Below, one piece after another: positions 19,550 through 27,833 of a stretch of 64,000 nucleotides of DNA. A program made the translations under genes and the position numbers. Source of the stretch: an endosymbiont of Escarpia spicata (GTDB lineage: Bacteria; Pseudomonadota; Gammaproteobacteria; Chromatiales; Chromatiaceae); assembly GCA_003349915.1 (NCBI GenBank), contig QFXE01000021.1, positions 62,001 to 126,000 of the forward strand, given 5' to 3'. How positions within the stretch are numbered: position 1 is the stretch's first letter; each line of letters opens with the position of its first letter. The notes beneath the pieces are model-generated. The model was not told where the DNA came from. It ran no database searches and saw only the letters and a program-made list of their open reading frames with translations.

Positions 19550-21435
19550 GTGAGAAAAAGATCCGGCAGGATTACCACTCGCAGAGGGCGCTCTCCTCTA
19601 TTCTCAAAATCTCCATGCAGTCCGTTCCATTGAAGGAGAAGTTGAAGCAATCCCTCGATCAGATACTTTCCATCCCTTGGTTCCACATTCAGGAGAAAGG
19701 CTGCATCTTTCTTGTAGAGGGCGACGATCCTTCGTTGATAATGCAGGCACAGCGAGGACTGTCAAAATCCCTGCAAACGGCTTGCGCAACGGTGCCTTTC
19801 GGGAAATGTCTTTGTGGTCGTGCAGCACAGAGTGATGAAATAATCTTTTCGGATTGCGTGGATGAGCAACATCTGAATATCGGTTTACCAATGGCAGACC
19901 ACGGCCACTACTGCGTCCCCATTCTCTCCAACGAAAGAACCATCGGCATATTGAATCTCTATGTTGAAGCGCACCATCGGAAGAGTGAGGACGAAGTCAG
20001 GTTTCTATTGGCTGTGACCCATGTGCTGGCAGGTATGATCATACAAGATCAGGCTGAACAGGAACTGCAGCAACATGCCTTTTACGATGTTTTGACCAAA
20101 CTACCGAACAGGGCTCTGTTCATGGAGCGGCTGGATCGTTTGATACAACATTCGAAGCGGCATCCCAACAGCCTGTTTGCGGTTCTTTTCCTGGATCTTG
20201 ACCGATTTAAAAATGTTAATGACAGCCTCGGTCATACGACAGGTGATCAACTGCTGATCGGTGCATCGGAGCGACTGCAGGCATGCATTCGCCCCAGTGA
20301 TACGGTGGCCCGCCTGGGAGGTGACGAATTCATCATTCTGCTGGATGAGATCGATGATGTCGCCGAACCCTATCGTATCGCCGGACGCATACATGAGATG
20401 TTTAAACGCCCATTTGAATTGGCGGGACACGAGGTCTTTTCCACCACCAGCGTGGGTATTGCCCTCGCCAAGCCGAATGATCAGGATGCGGAGAAACTGC
20501 TACGCAACGCTGATAGTGCGATGTACCGAGCCAAGAACCAGGGTCCTGGGCAGACTGCAGTGTTCGACAGCGAAATGCATGCACAGGCAATCATGCTGCT
20601 GAACAAGGAGATAGATCTGCGCCAGGCTGTGGAAAATGAAGCGTTGCAGGTCCATTATCAACCAATTATCGGCATCGAGTCAGACCGTCTTGTCGGCTTC
20701 GAAGCCCTCGCCCGCTGGGATCATCCGATATATGGCATGGTTTCACCGGATGAGTTCATCCGGATCGCTGAAGAGAGTGGTTTGATCCAGGCGCAGGGAG
20801 CGCAGATATTGGGCAAGGCCTGTAGGCAAATGCAACAATGGATTAGCCAATCTCCTTCCCATGCTGACCTGTACGTGAGCGTCAACCTTTCTCTGAAACA
20901 GGTTCTTTTCCCCGGGTATATCGATTGGCTGGAAAATGTACTGCGGGAAACGGGGTTGCCGCCCAGAAGCTTGAGACTTGAGATCACCGAGAACATTCTG
21001 ATGGAGGATGTGGAAACCACTTGCGCTATCCTCGACCAGATAAAGCAACTCGGAGTGGGCCTCTATATCGATGATTTTGGCACCGGCTACTCATCGATGA
21101 GCTACCCGCACAGTTTTCCATTCGACGCATTGAAGGTTGACCGCTCCTTCGTATCAAACATCGGCAAGGGAACTCAACATGCTGACCTGATAGGGGGCAT
21201 AGTTGCCGTCGCGAAAAGCTTCAGAATGGATGTAATTGCCGAGGGAGTGGAGAGGCAGGAGCAGTTGGAGAAACTTCAGGAACTGGGTTGCAACAGCGTT
21301 CAAGGCTATTTCTTCTCCCCACCTGTAACGTCGGAAGAAGCCGGCAAGTTATTGACCAGGAAATCAGGTTGGCTGGTACCGGCCCCCACTGGAACCGGTA
21401 CCAAACATCATTCTCAGCCTTTCAGATTGGCCTGA
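19477..21435 (+). CDS. GAF-GGDEF-EAL protein, C-terminal part of a frameshifted gene
   Basis: This 652-codon frame opens with a TTG that is probably not a natural start; it continues the upstream DUF3365 protein after a frameshift. It contains a linker (QIQEREQAEWNLRVSEKK), a GAF-like domain (about 50-195, with CLCGRAAQSDEIIFSDC), and GGDEF (RLGGDEFIILL, inhibitory site RPSD five residues before). An EAL domain follows with EALARW, EITENI, DDFGTGYSS and EGVERQEQ. Both c-di-GMP synthesis and hydrolysis motifs are intact. Only membrane anchoring and heme sensing are lost if the frameshift is real. Confidence 0.85.
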   Translation: MGMGYRRHSLQIQEREQAEWNLRVSEKKIRQDYHSQRALSSILKISMQSVPLKEKLKQSLDQILSIPWFHIQEKGCIFLVEGDDPSLIMQAQRGLSKSLQTACATVPFGKCLCGRAAQSDEIIFSDCVDEQHLNIGLPMADHGHYCVPILSNERTIGILNLYVEAHHRKSEDEVRFLLAVTHVLAGMIIQDQAEQELQQHAFYDVLTKLPNRALFMERLDRLIQHSKRHPNSLFAVLFLDLDRFKNVNDSLGHTTGDQLLIGASERLQACIRPSDTVARLGGDEFIILLDEIDDVAEPYRIAGRIHEMFKRPFELAGHEVFSTTSVGIALAKPNDQDAEKLLRNADSAMYRAKNQGPGQTAVFDSEMHAQAIMLLNKEIDLRQAVENEALQVHYQPIIGIESDRLVGFEALARWDHPIYGMVSPDEFIRIAEESGLIQAQGAQILGKACRQMQQWISQSPSHADLYVSVNLSLKQVLFPGYIDWLENVLRETGLPPRSLRLEITENILMEDVETTCAILDQIKQLGVGLYIDDFGTGYSSMSYPHSFPFDALKVDRSFVSNIGKGTQHADLIGGIVAVAKSFRMDVIAEGVERQEQLEKLQELGCNSVQGYFFSPPVTSEEAGKLLTRKSGWLVPAPTGTGTKHHSQPFRLA

Positions 21436-22055
21436 ATGGTCCCTACAACAACGTCACTGGAGGTAGCGTTGATGTCCCACAGCATGCCTTTGCCCTCGTA
21501 AAAGCCAGCCAGCGGTGCAGTCTGTTCGTTGAAGACGTCCAGGCGCTTGGAGATCGCCTCTTCGGTCTCATCGTCACGCTGTACTACGGCACCGCCGCAA
21601 GCGTCACACTTGCCCCCTTCCTTCGGCGGGTTGCTCTTGACGTTGTAGATGGCACCGCAGTCCACGCAGGTACGACGGGTGGTCAAACGGTCGAGGATCA
21701 CCTCACGCGGCACGTTCAGGTTGACCACGCCGTCCAGTTCGATGTTCAGCTTGGCCAGCAGTTCCTTCAACGCCTCTGCCTGGGGAATGGTGCGGGGAAA
21801 ACCGTCCAGCAGGAAACCGGCCTTGCAGTCGTCTTCCAGCAGGCGCTCGCCCATGATGCCCATGATCAAGTCGTCGGAAACCAGCTCGCCGGCGGTCATG
21901 GCTGTCTGGGCCTTCTTGCCCAGTTCGGTGCCGGCCTTGACGGCGGCGCGCAGGATATCGCCGGTGGAGATCTGCACGGAACCGTCGATAGCGGTCAACA
22001 GTTTGGCTACAGTGCCTTTGCCCGCGCCGGGCGCACCCAGAAGAATCAGTCGCAT
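21414..22055 (-). CDS. adk: Adenylate kinase
   Basis: This 213-residue protein catalyses ATP + AMP to 2 ADP in the cytoplasm. It starts MRLILLGAPGAGKGTVAKLL (P-loop). The AMP site contains STGDILRAAVKAGTELG, followed by GFPRTIPQAEAL. The LID carries a zinc-type Cys set (TCVDCGAIYN and CDACGGA), which is found in part of the family. The length is normal. It is a single gene convergent with the GGDEF-EAL gene, and the two overlap by 22 bp. Confidence 0.97.
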   Translation of the reverse strand: MRLILLGAPGAGKGTVAKLLTAIDGSVQISTGDILRAAVKAGTELGKKAQTAMTAGELVSDDLIMGIMGERLLEDDCKAGFLLDGFPRTIPQAEALKELLAKLNIELDGVVNLNVPREVILDRLTTRRTCVDCGAIYNVKSNPPKEGGKCDACGGAVVQRDDETEEAISKRLDVFNEQTAPLAGFYEGKGMLWDINATSSDVVVGTIQANLKG

Positions 22056-22286
22056 AGTCTTACCCTTAATTTACTTAAAATGGAGAATCGAGTTGATGGG
22101 ATGTTTCCCCCGCTCACACGGGAATTGGGCGCAGATTGTGTCGCTACTGGGGGAAAAAATCAAAATTGTCTGCAAATAGACCGCCTCAACGGTGGATTTT
22201 CGCCGCCCATTCTGGTGAAATTCATCGTCTTCCTGCTCGTTTTGCAGACGGATTCTCCAACCTAACAAGGTCGACCTGGACGCAGC

Positions 22287-23009
22287 ATGAACTCCCCTGA
22301 CCCGACAACCCACGATAAACCCGCCTCCGGCAGCCCGCGCCCCGGCAATGGGCGTATCAGGCTGATTCTGGCACTGGGGGCCGTCGCCCTGCTGATCTTC
22401 TGGTTCTATCCGATGCTCTTTACGAAAGAGGTAAGCCCCGAGATACCGCAGGAAGAGATCGACCCCATCATCCGCGCCCAGATCGAAGCGGCCAAGCTGC
22501 CGGACAAGGAGTCGGCAGAATCTGCGCCGGTAGAGATTGAGTCCAAACCCGATACAATTGATATCCAGACGGCAAAGATAGAGATGCCTCAGACTCTCCC
22601 CCCCCCTTCCCCGGATTTGGAAGAGGGTGAGGCCGCGAGAATCCTTATCGCCTCTATCCGTAATGGCAGGGAGAACCTGGAACTGAATCAGCTGAGTCAA
22701 CGGGCAGACTCATTCCAGCAGGAGGGCAAAACCACTGACGCCTATCTGCTCTATTTCTTCGCCGCCCGGCAGGGTCACGCGGACTCGGCCCTGATCCTGG
22801 GCAAGATGAACGACCCGGCCACGTTCGATGCCGACAACGAGGTACTCGAACAGCCTGACCCGACCCAAGCCTTCAAGTGGTACTCCATGGCCGCCGGAAA
22901 TGGACTCAGCGAGGCACAGACCCGCCTCGCCACACTGCACGATACCATTGAGCAGGCGGCTGCCAACGGAGACCCCCAAGCGCAACGACTGCTGCTGAAC
23001 TGGCAATGA
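22287..23009 (+). CDS. Membrane-anchored Sel1-like repeat protein
   Basis: The product has 240 residues: a short cytoplasmic N-terminus, one membrane helix (LILALGAVALLIFWFYPMLF, about 28-47), a Pro/Glu-rich linker, then helical repeats of Sel1 type (DAYLLYFFAARQGHADSALI; AFKWYSMAAGNGLSEAQTRLA). Sel1 repeats mediate protein-protein contacts. The stop overlaps the next start (ATGA), so it is coupled to the vWA gene. It is the first gene of a four-gene run with an ABC transporter, perhaps as an adaptor; the function is unknown. Confidence 0.7.
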   Translation: MNSPDPTTHDKPASGSPRPGNGRIRLILALGAVALLIFWFYPMLFTKEVSPEIPQEEIDPIIRAQIEAAKLPDKESAESAPVEIESKPDTIDIQTAKIEMPQTLPPPSPDLEEGEAARILIASIRNGRENLELNQLSQRADSFQQEGKTTDAYLLYFFAARQGHADSALILGKMNDPATFDADNEVLEQPDPTQAFKWYSMAAGNGLSEAQTRLATLHDTIEQAAANGDPQAQRLLLNWQ

Positions 23010-25051
23010 CTATGCAACTGCGAATTCTTTCCCTTATTCTGCTCCTTTCCCTGACGAACGGCCCACTGTTTGCCGCGTTGGAGACCCCTCTTCGCCCCCT
23101 TTTGATGCCGGACAAACAGTCGCTCTATCAGCGTGTATTGGTCAAACCGGATGCGCTCATCCACGCCACCCCAGTCCATGAAGCAGGCGAGAAAGCCGTC
23201 CCGTTTACCGCCTTTTATGTCTATGCAAGGAAGGAAGTCAACGGCGAGGGCTGGCAGCAGGTGGGGCACAACCGCCACGGCCAGCTTGCGGGCTGGATCA
23301 GGGAGGCGGACCTGATCCCCTGGAATCAGGGGCTGACCATCGCCTTTAGAGAACCCCTGGGCAACGACCGCGTCCTTCTGTTCAGAGACAAGGCGGGACT
23401 CAGATCACTGGTGGACACCTACGACCTGGAGCATTACAAGCAGGTCTATGCGGATGCTGAAAGCGGCAAACTGACCGCCGAATCTCCGGTTATCGCCATC
23501 CAGCCAAAAACCCATGTGGACATCCTCAAGGATTTCTATCTGGTCCCTATCCGCAGCCATGAGGATGTCTATCTCGGCAATGAACAGGCGCGCATTCTGC
23601 AAGTCTCCAGCGTACCTTTGCAGACAGCAAGAAAGCAGCCGCCGAAGAGAGCGCAGGCTAAACCAGCCAACCCAACAACAGCAGCGCCGGCCAAACGGTT
23701 CCGCTCAGGCGTGGTCTTTGTCATCGACGCCACCCTCTCCATGGATCCCTACATCGACCGCACCCGTGAGGCAGTACGCAAGGTCTACGAAACCATCACC
23801 AAAGAGGAGCTCACCGGCGATGTCAGCTTTGGCCTGATCGCCTTTAGGGACAACCCCGAAAGCGTACCGGAACTGGAGTACCTCACCCGCACCTACGTCA
23901 CACTCGAACAGGGGCAGAACGCCGACGGTTTCTTCAGGCAGGTCTCTTCGCTGAAGGCCGCCACCGCTTCCAGCAAAGGATTCATCGAAGACAGTTTTGC
24001 CGGCATCAACGAGGCCATCGATAACATCAACTGGGAGGGACAGGATGCCCGCTATGTCGTGCTGATCACCGACGCCGGCCCGCGAGACGCCTCCGATCCC
24101 CTCTCCGGCACCGGCCTCAATGCCGAAAGCCTCGCCCGGTTGGCACGTAACAAAGGTATCGCCCTCTCGGTGCTGCATCTGCTGACCCCGAGCCAGTACG
24201 CTAACCACGAAGACGCCGCGGAACGTTACAAGGCACTCTCCTACTACCCGGGCATCGGCAGTTTCTATTTTGGCGTCAAGACCGGCGACGTGAACCGCTT
24301 TGGCCGCGTCATGGATTCCCTGGCCCACCAGATCACCGATCAGGTCAAGGTCACTGCCATCGCCGCAGCGGGCAAGACGATCCAGAATCAGGCAAAACCT
24401 GCCCCTGTCCCCGCCAGCGTCGAGCAAGAGGTTGCGCAGGAAGAGGAACCGGATCAACTGGCCCAGTTCCAGGCCAAGGTCGCAAAGCTCGGTTATGCCC
24501 TGCGCATGCGCTATCTGCAGCAGGACAAGGCGGAGCAGATCCCCAGCGTTTTCAATGCCTGGCTGGTGGATCGGGATTTCAAAAACCCGGAGCGCCAGAC
24601 CCTGGACGTGCGCGTCCTGCTGACTCGCGACCAGCTGAGTGATCTGCACAGCATCATGCGTCAGGTGTTGGAAACCGCAGAGGAGGGTCTGCTCTCCCCT
24701 CGCAGTTTTCTCAATGATCTGAAGAGCCTGGCCGCCACCATCTCCCGGGATCCGGAACAACTCGGCAGCACCACCCGCGTCAGCGGCGCCCTCGAAGGCA
24801 ACCTGGCGGACATGGGTTTCATGCGCGAATATATCGAAGACCTGCCCTACACCGGCGAAGTGATGGGCCTCTCCCTGGAAAACTGGCAGGACTGGCCGGC
24901 GAGGGATCAACTCGCCTTCATCCACCGGATGGAGGAGAAGATCAACTACTACCAGGTTCTGCACGACCATACCGACCTCTGGGTCTCTCTCGATGGCAGT
25001 TCGATATCCGGAGACTCAGTATTCCCTATCGCGTTGGAAATGCTGCCTTAA
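23006..25051 (+). CDS. Periplasmic vWA-domain protein (PpkA C-terminal type)
   Basis: This 681-residue protein starts with a signal peptide (LRILSLILLLSLTNGPLFAA). An SH3-like segment follows at about 40-110 (GWQQVGHNRHGQLAGWIREA). A von Willebrand A domain lies at about 230-430 with a MIDAS motif DATLSM, a variant of DxSxS, plus LIAFRDN and LITDAGPRD. A long C-terminal helical region completes it. The layout resembles the extracytoplasmic vWA part of PpkA-type kinases but lacks a kinase domain. It is translationally coupled to the Sel1-like gene and followed by ABC genes. Confidence 0.78.
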   Translation: MTMQLRILSLILLLSLTNGPLFAALETPLRPLLMPDKQSLYQRVLVKPDALIHATPVHEAGEKAVPFTAFYVYARKEVNGEGWQQVGHNRHGQLAGWIREADLIPWNQGLTIAFREPLGNDRVLLFRDKAGLRSLVDTYDLEHYKQVYADAESGKLTAESPVIAIQPKTHVDILKDFYLVPIRSHEDVYLGNEQARILQVSSVPLQTARKQPPKRAQAKPANPTTAAPAKRFRSGVVFVIDATLSMDPYIDRTREAVRKVYETITKEELTGDVSFGLIAFRDNPESVPELEYLTRTYVTLEQGQNADGFFRQVSSLKAATASSKGFIEDSFAGINEAIDNINWEGQDARYVVLITDAGPRDASDPLSGTGLNAESLARLARNKGIALSVLHLLTPSQYANHEDAAERYKALSYYPGIGSFYFGVKTGDVNRFGRVMDSLAHQITDQVKVTAIAAAGKTIQNQAKPAPVPASVEQEVAQEEEPDQLAQFQAKVAKLGYALRMRYLQQDKAEQIPSVFNAWLVDRDFKNPERQTLDVRVLLTRDQLSDLHSIMRQVLETAEEGLLSPRSFLNDLKSLAATISRDPEQLGSTTRVSGALEGNLADMGFMREYIEDLPYTGEVMGLSLENWQDWPARDQLAFIHRMEEKINYYQVLHDHTDLWVSLDGSSISGDSVFPIALEMLP

Positions 25052-25058
25052 ATTAACT

Positions 25059-25838
25059 GTGAGCAGTTTTTCCCATGAGCGGTCGGGGGCACCCAACCCC
25101 ACCGGCAACAGAATACTCATCTACCATTTGCGCGACGTGGTAAAGACCCGAGAGGCAGAGGGCGTGGCCTTCCGTCTGCGCGTGCCCAGCCTGCAGATCG
25201 CAATGGGGGAGAAGGTCGCCCTGATCGGCGAGAGCGGCAGCGGCAAGAGCACCCTGCTCGACATGCTCTCCATGACCCTGAAGCCCAGCGAAATAGGCTC
25301 CTTCCGCTTTCGCCCGGGTCCCGGTACCGAACCCGTGGACATCTCGGAGCACTGGCGCAAGAATCGGCTCAACCGGCTTGGCGACCTGCGCCGTCAGCGT
25401 ATCGGTTATGTCATGCAGACAGGTGGACTGCTGCCCTATCTCACGGTGCGGGAAAATATTGGTCTCTCGCGGCGACTGCTGAATATGCCGGGAGATGAAA
25501 TAATCGAAGAACTCGCCGGTAATCTCGGTATTCGCCGCCATCTCGACAAGCTGCCGCACCTGCTCTCCGTGGGTGAGCGCCAGCGGGTTGCCATAGGCCG
25601 CGCCCTGGCTCATCGTCCCTCTATCGTCATCGCCGACGAACCCACCGCCTCCCTCGACCCGATCGCCGCCGAGAAGATCATGTCCCTCTTCATCGAACTG
25701 GTGGATGAGCTCAACATTACCGTCATCATCGCCAGTCACGCCTGGCGGCATATCAACCGGCTGGGTCTGCGTCACCTCTCCCACGTCACGCAGCGCGAGG
25801 AGAATGGCCATACCACCGAAACCGTGGTGAGTGGATAG
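25059..25838 (+). CDS. ABC transporter ATP-binding protein (MacB/LolD-like)
   Basis: I start this gene at GTG 25059, eight bases after the vWA stop; a longer frame overlaps that gene. The roughly 259-residue ATPase has all motifs: Walker A GESGSGKST, Q-loop YVMQTGGLLPYL, signature LSVGERQRVAIGRAL, Walker B IVIADEPTASLD and the switch His in ASHAWRH. It belongs to the subfamily that works with FtsX/MacB-type permeases, which drive mechanical work in the envelope rather than classical import. Its permease partner follows 147 bp downstream. Confidence 0.85.
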   Translation: MSSFSHERSGAPNPTGNRILIYHLRDVVKTREAEGVAFRLRVPSLQIAMGEKVALIGESGSGKSTLLDMLSMTLKPSEIGSFRFRPGPGTEPVDISEHWRKNRLNRLGDLRRQRIGYVMQTGGLLPYLTVRENIGLSRRLLNMPGDEIIEELAGNLGIRRHLDKLPHLLSVGERQRVAIGRALAHRPSIVIADEPTASLDPIAAEKIMSLFIELVDELNITVIIASHAWRHINRLGLRHLSHVTQREENGHTTETVVSG

Positions 25839-25871
25839 TGCTCTATCCAGGTGATAATTACGGATTCAGCC

Positions 25872-25962
25872 AGGATGTAGGGTGCGCTATGCGTACCATG
25901 ATTGGCGTGAGTACCGTGATTACGGCTTGTTTTGGTGCGCATGGCGCACCCTACGCATCCTG
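25872..25962. repeat. REP-like inverted repeat (GTAGGGTGCGC family), copy 1
   Basis: The left arm AGGATGTAGGGTGCGC and right arm GCGCACCCTACGCATCCT are reverse complements flanking about 55 bp. The same core recurs near 27.2, 62.8 and 63.7 kb. Here it lies between the ABC ATPase and permease genes, inside a likely operon. Confidence 0.75.
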
Positions 25963-25985
25963 ATTTTATTTGTTAAGGAGCACTA

Positions 25986-27197
25986 GTGCTGCGCCGCTTT
26001 AAAAACGTCTTCTGGCTCGCCAATCGCGATTACAAGAACGAATGGCAGATGTCCGGCTTCTTCGTGATCGCCCTGGCCGCCGTGCTGGCTCCGATGATGA
26101 TCCTCTTCGGACTCAAGTTCGGCATCATCGGCAGCATGCTGGACAATCTGATCGAAGATCCCCGCAACCGGGAGATCCGTCCCATCGGCAGTGGCCGATA
26201 CGACCGGGCCTGGATCGAAAATCTGCGCAGCCAGGACGGTGTCAACTTCATCGTACCCCGCACCCGCGCCATCGCCGCCACCATTCAGCTCAAGAGCGAA
26301 AAGGCCTCCCGCATCCTGTCGGTGGAGATGCTGCCCACGGATCGTGGTGACCCACTGCTGAACGGACTCGATATACCCACCGGACTACATCAACTCGTCC
26401 TGTCCGAATCTGCGGCACGCAAACTCAAGGCTGGTAAGGGCGATAAGATAAGCGGCAGCCTGGCCCGGAGATTCCGTGGCCGCAGTGAACGGGTACATAT
26501 CGAACTGACGGTCGAGGATATTGCCAAACCGGGGGCATTCAGCCGTGACGGCGCATTCGCCCCTGTCTACCTGGTGGAGTCGGCAGAGGCGTTTCGTGAC
26601 GGCCAGGCGGTACCTGCCCTCGGCTGGAAGGGCAACAAACCGGAAGGCACAGGAAGAACCTACCCCAGTTTTCGGCTCTATACCCGCTCAATCTACGATG
26701 TCGAACCTATCAGCAAGATACTGTTGCAGCAGGGTATTGAGGTCCGCACCCGCGCGGCGGATATCGAGATCGTCCGCAACATGGATCGTAACCTGAGTGC
26801 GGTGTTCTGGCTGATCGCCGTGATCGGCCTGATCGGCTTCTCTTTCTCTCTCGGCGCCAGTCTATGGGCCAATGTGGACCGTAAACGCAAAGAGTTGAGC
26901 GTACTGCGGCTGGTGGGCTTTCGCACCGGCGATATCATCTGGTTCCCGGTGATCCAGTCACTTTTTACCGGCGTCCTCGGCTGGGCCAGTGCATCCCTGA
27001 TCTATCTGGGTGTCGCCTATACCATCAATGAAATGTTCGCCTCTCAACTGGAGAGTAGCGACACTGTCTGCCGACTGTTACCGGAACACTTTCTCATTGC
27101 TCTGGGACTGACCTGCACTGCAGCTATCCTCGCCGCCACCCTGGCGGGTTACCGTGCTGCCAGAATCGAGCCGTCAGAGGGCCTGAGGGATATCTAA
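25986..27197 (+). CDS. ABC transporter permease, FtsX/MacB-like
   Basis: This 403-residue inner-membrane protein has four helices: one near residue 22-45, a large periplasmic domain (about 50-260), then three at the C-terminus (FWLIAVIGLIGFSFSLGASL, FPVIQSLFTGVLGWASASLI, LIALGLTCTAAILAATLAGY). It ends with the family signature YRAARIEPSEGLRDI. Start is GTG at 25986 with AAGGAG 5 nt upstream. Together with the ATPase, the vWA protein and the Sel1-like protein it forms an envelope system whose task I cannot name. Confidence 0.85.
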   Translation: MLRRFKNVFWLANRDYKNEWQMSGFFVIALAAVLAPMMILFGLKFGIIGSMLDNLIEDPRNREIRPIGSGRYDRAWIENLRSQDGVNFIVPRTRAIAATIQLKSEKASRILSVEMLPTDRGDPLLNGLDIPTGLHQLVLSESAARKLKAGKGDKISGSLARRFRGRSERVHIELTVEDIAKPGAFSRDGAFAPVYLVESAEAFRDGQAVPALGWKGNKPEGTGRTYPSFRLYTRSIYDVEPISKILLQQGIEVRTRAADIEIVRNMDRNLSAVFWLIAVIGLIGFSFSLGASLWANVDRKRKELSVLRLVGFRTGDIIWFPVIQSLFTGVLGWASASLIYLGVAYTINEMFASQLESSDTVCRLLPEHFLIALGLTCTAAILAATLAGYRAARIEPSEGLRDI

Positions 27198-27207
27198 CTC
27201 GAGCAGT

Positions 27208-27232
27208 CATGGTGCGCACAGCGCACCCTACG
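27208..27232. repeat. REP-like repeat (GTAGGGTGCGC family), half copy
   Basis: TCATGGTGCGCACAGCGCAC followed by CCTACG is a right-arm half copy of the same family, 10 bp after the permease stop. No left arm is seen. Confidence 0.6.
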
Positions 27233-27270
27233 TTCCAACACAGGAGCGGCAACCCAAAATACCGTGAGGA

Positions 27271-27302
27271 GTAGGCCGGTTCCGCTACGCTTGATCGGGC
27301 CT
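27271..27302. repeat. GTAGGCC-type dispersed palindrome
   Basis: GTAGGCCGGTTCCGCTACGC continues into TTGATCGGGCCT. The core TTCCGCTACGCTTGA with GGCC ends also occurs in both orientations at 35115-35146 and 35171-35203, defining a second small repeat family. Confidence 0.6.
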
Positions 27303-27327
27303 GCGCCCTAAATGGCACAGAGCACCT

Positions 27328-27666
27328 TCAGTTCGATAAAAACAGGTACACACCAAAAAGCCCCCAGGAGATTAATAGCAATATCCAAGGCAGCCAGCTG
27401 TTTTTCGCCGGAGTGGTTTCCTCTACGGTTTCCGGTTGCATTGGTTGCGGCGCGGTTGAAGCCGTGGCTTTCTTCAGTTTTTTATCGAGCTCCCGCGCCT
27501 TGACCTTGTGTTGTTTCTTATAGAGGTCAATGCCCTTCTGGATGCCTTGGGCAATCAGCTTGGTCTGCTCCTTGGTCTGTCCCGGTTTTTGCGTCCCGCG
27601 CGCAATCTTCATCGCTTCATCCCTGGTTTCACCCGAAACCTGCACTTTTTTGGAATATTTTGCCAT
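27328..27666 (-). CDS. DUF2956 family protein
   Basis: The 112-residue protein starts MAKYSKKVQVSGETRDEAM and continues through IARGTQKPGQTKEQTKLIAQ, the conserved DUF2956 N-terminal part. A basic helix (KKQHKVKARELDKKLKKA), a Pro-rich linker and a C-terminal membrane helix (WLPWILLLISWGLFGVYLFL) follow. It is a tail-anchored inner-membrane protein with a cytoplasmic basic domain; function unknown. The family is largely gammaproteobacterial, which supports the taxonomic guess. Confidence 0.8.
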   Translation of the reverse strand: MAKYSKKVQVSGETRDEAMKIARGTQKPGQTKEQTKLIAQGIQKGIDLYKKQHKVKARELDKKLKKATASTAPQPMQPETVEETTPAKNSWLPWILLLISWGLFGVYLFLSN

Positions 27667-27833
27667 CGATTTAGGAGCCTCTGAATGAATCTGAGCAAGA
27701 TGAATTGGCGATCAGAATATGCCAATTTGAGGCGCAAATCGTACGTAATAGCCAGCTATTGCGAAGATTTGCAACGAATAAAGTGGCGAATTCTGGCGTC
27801 AAGGCACTTGATCATGATTCGTTCAGAAGCTCC

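Noticed and set aside
21288-22265. 325-codon plus-strand ORF
   Set aside because: It is a shadow of adk and the end of the GGDEF-EAL gene; no motif and no ribosome site.
23705-24970. 421-codon minus-strand ORF
   Set aside because: It is antisense to the vWA gene, whose domains, signal peptide and coupled start are convincing.
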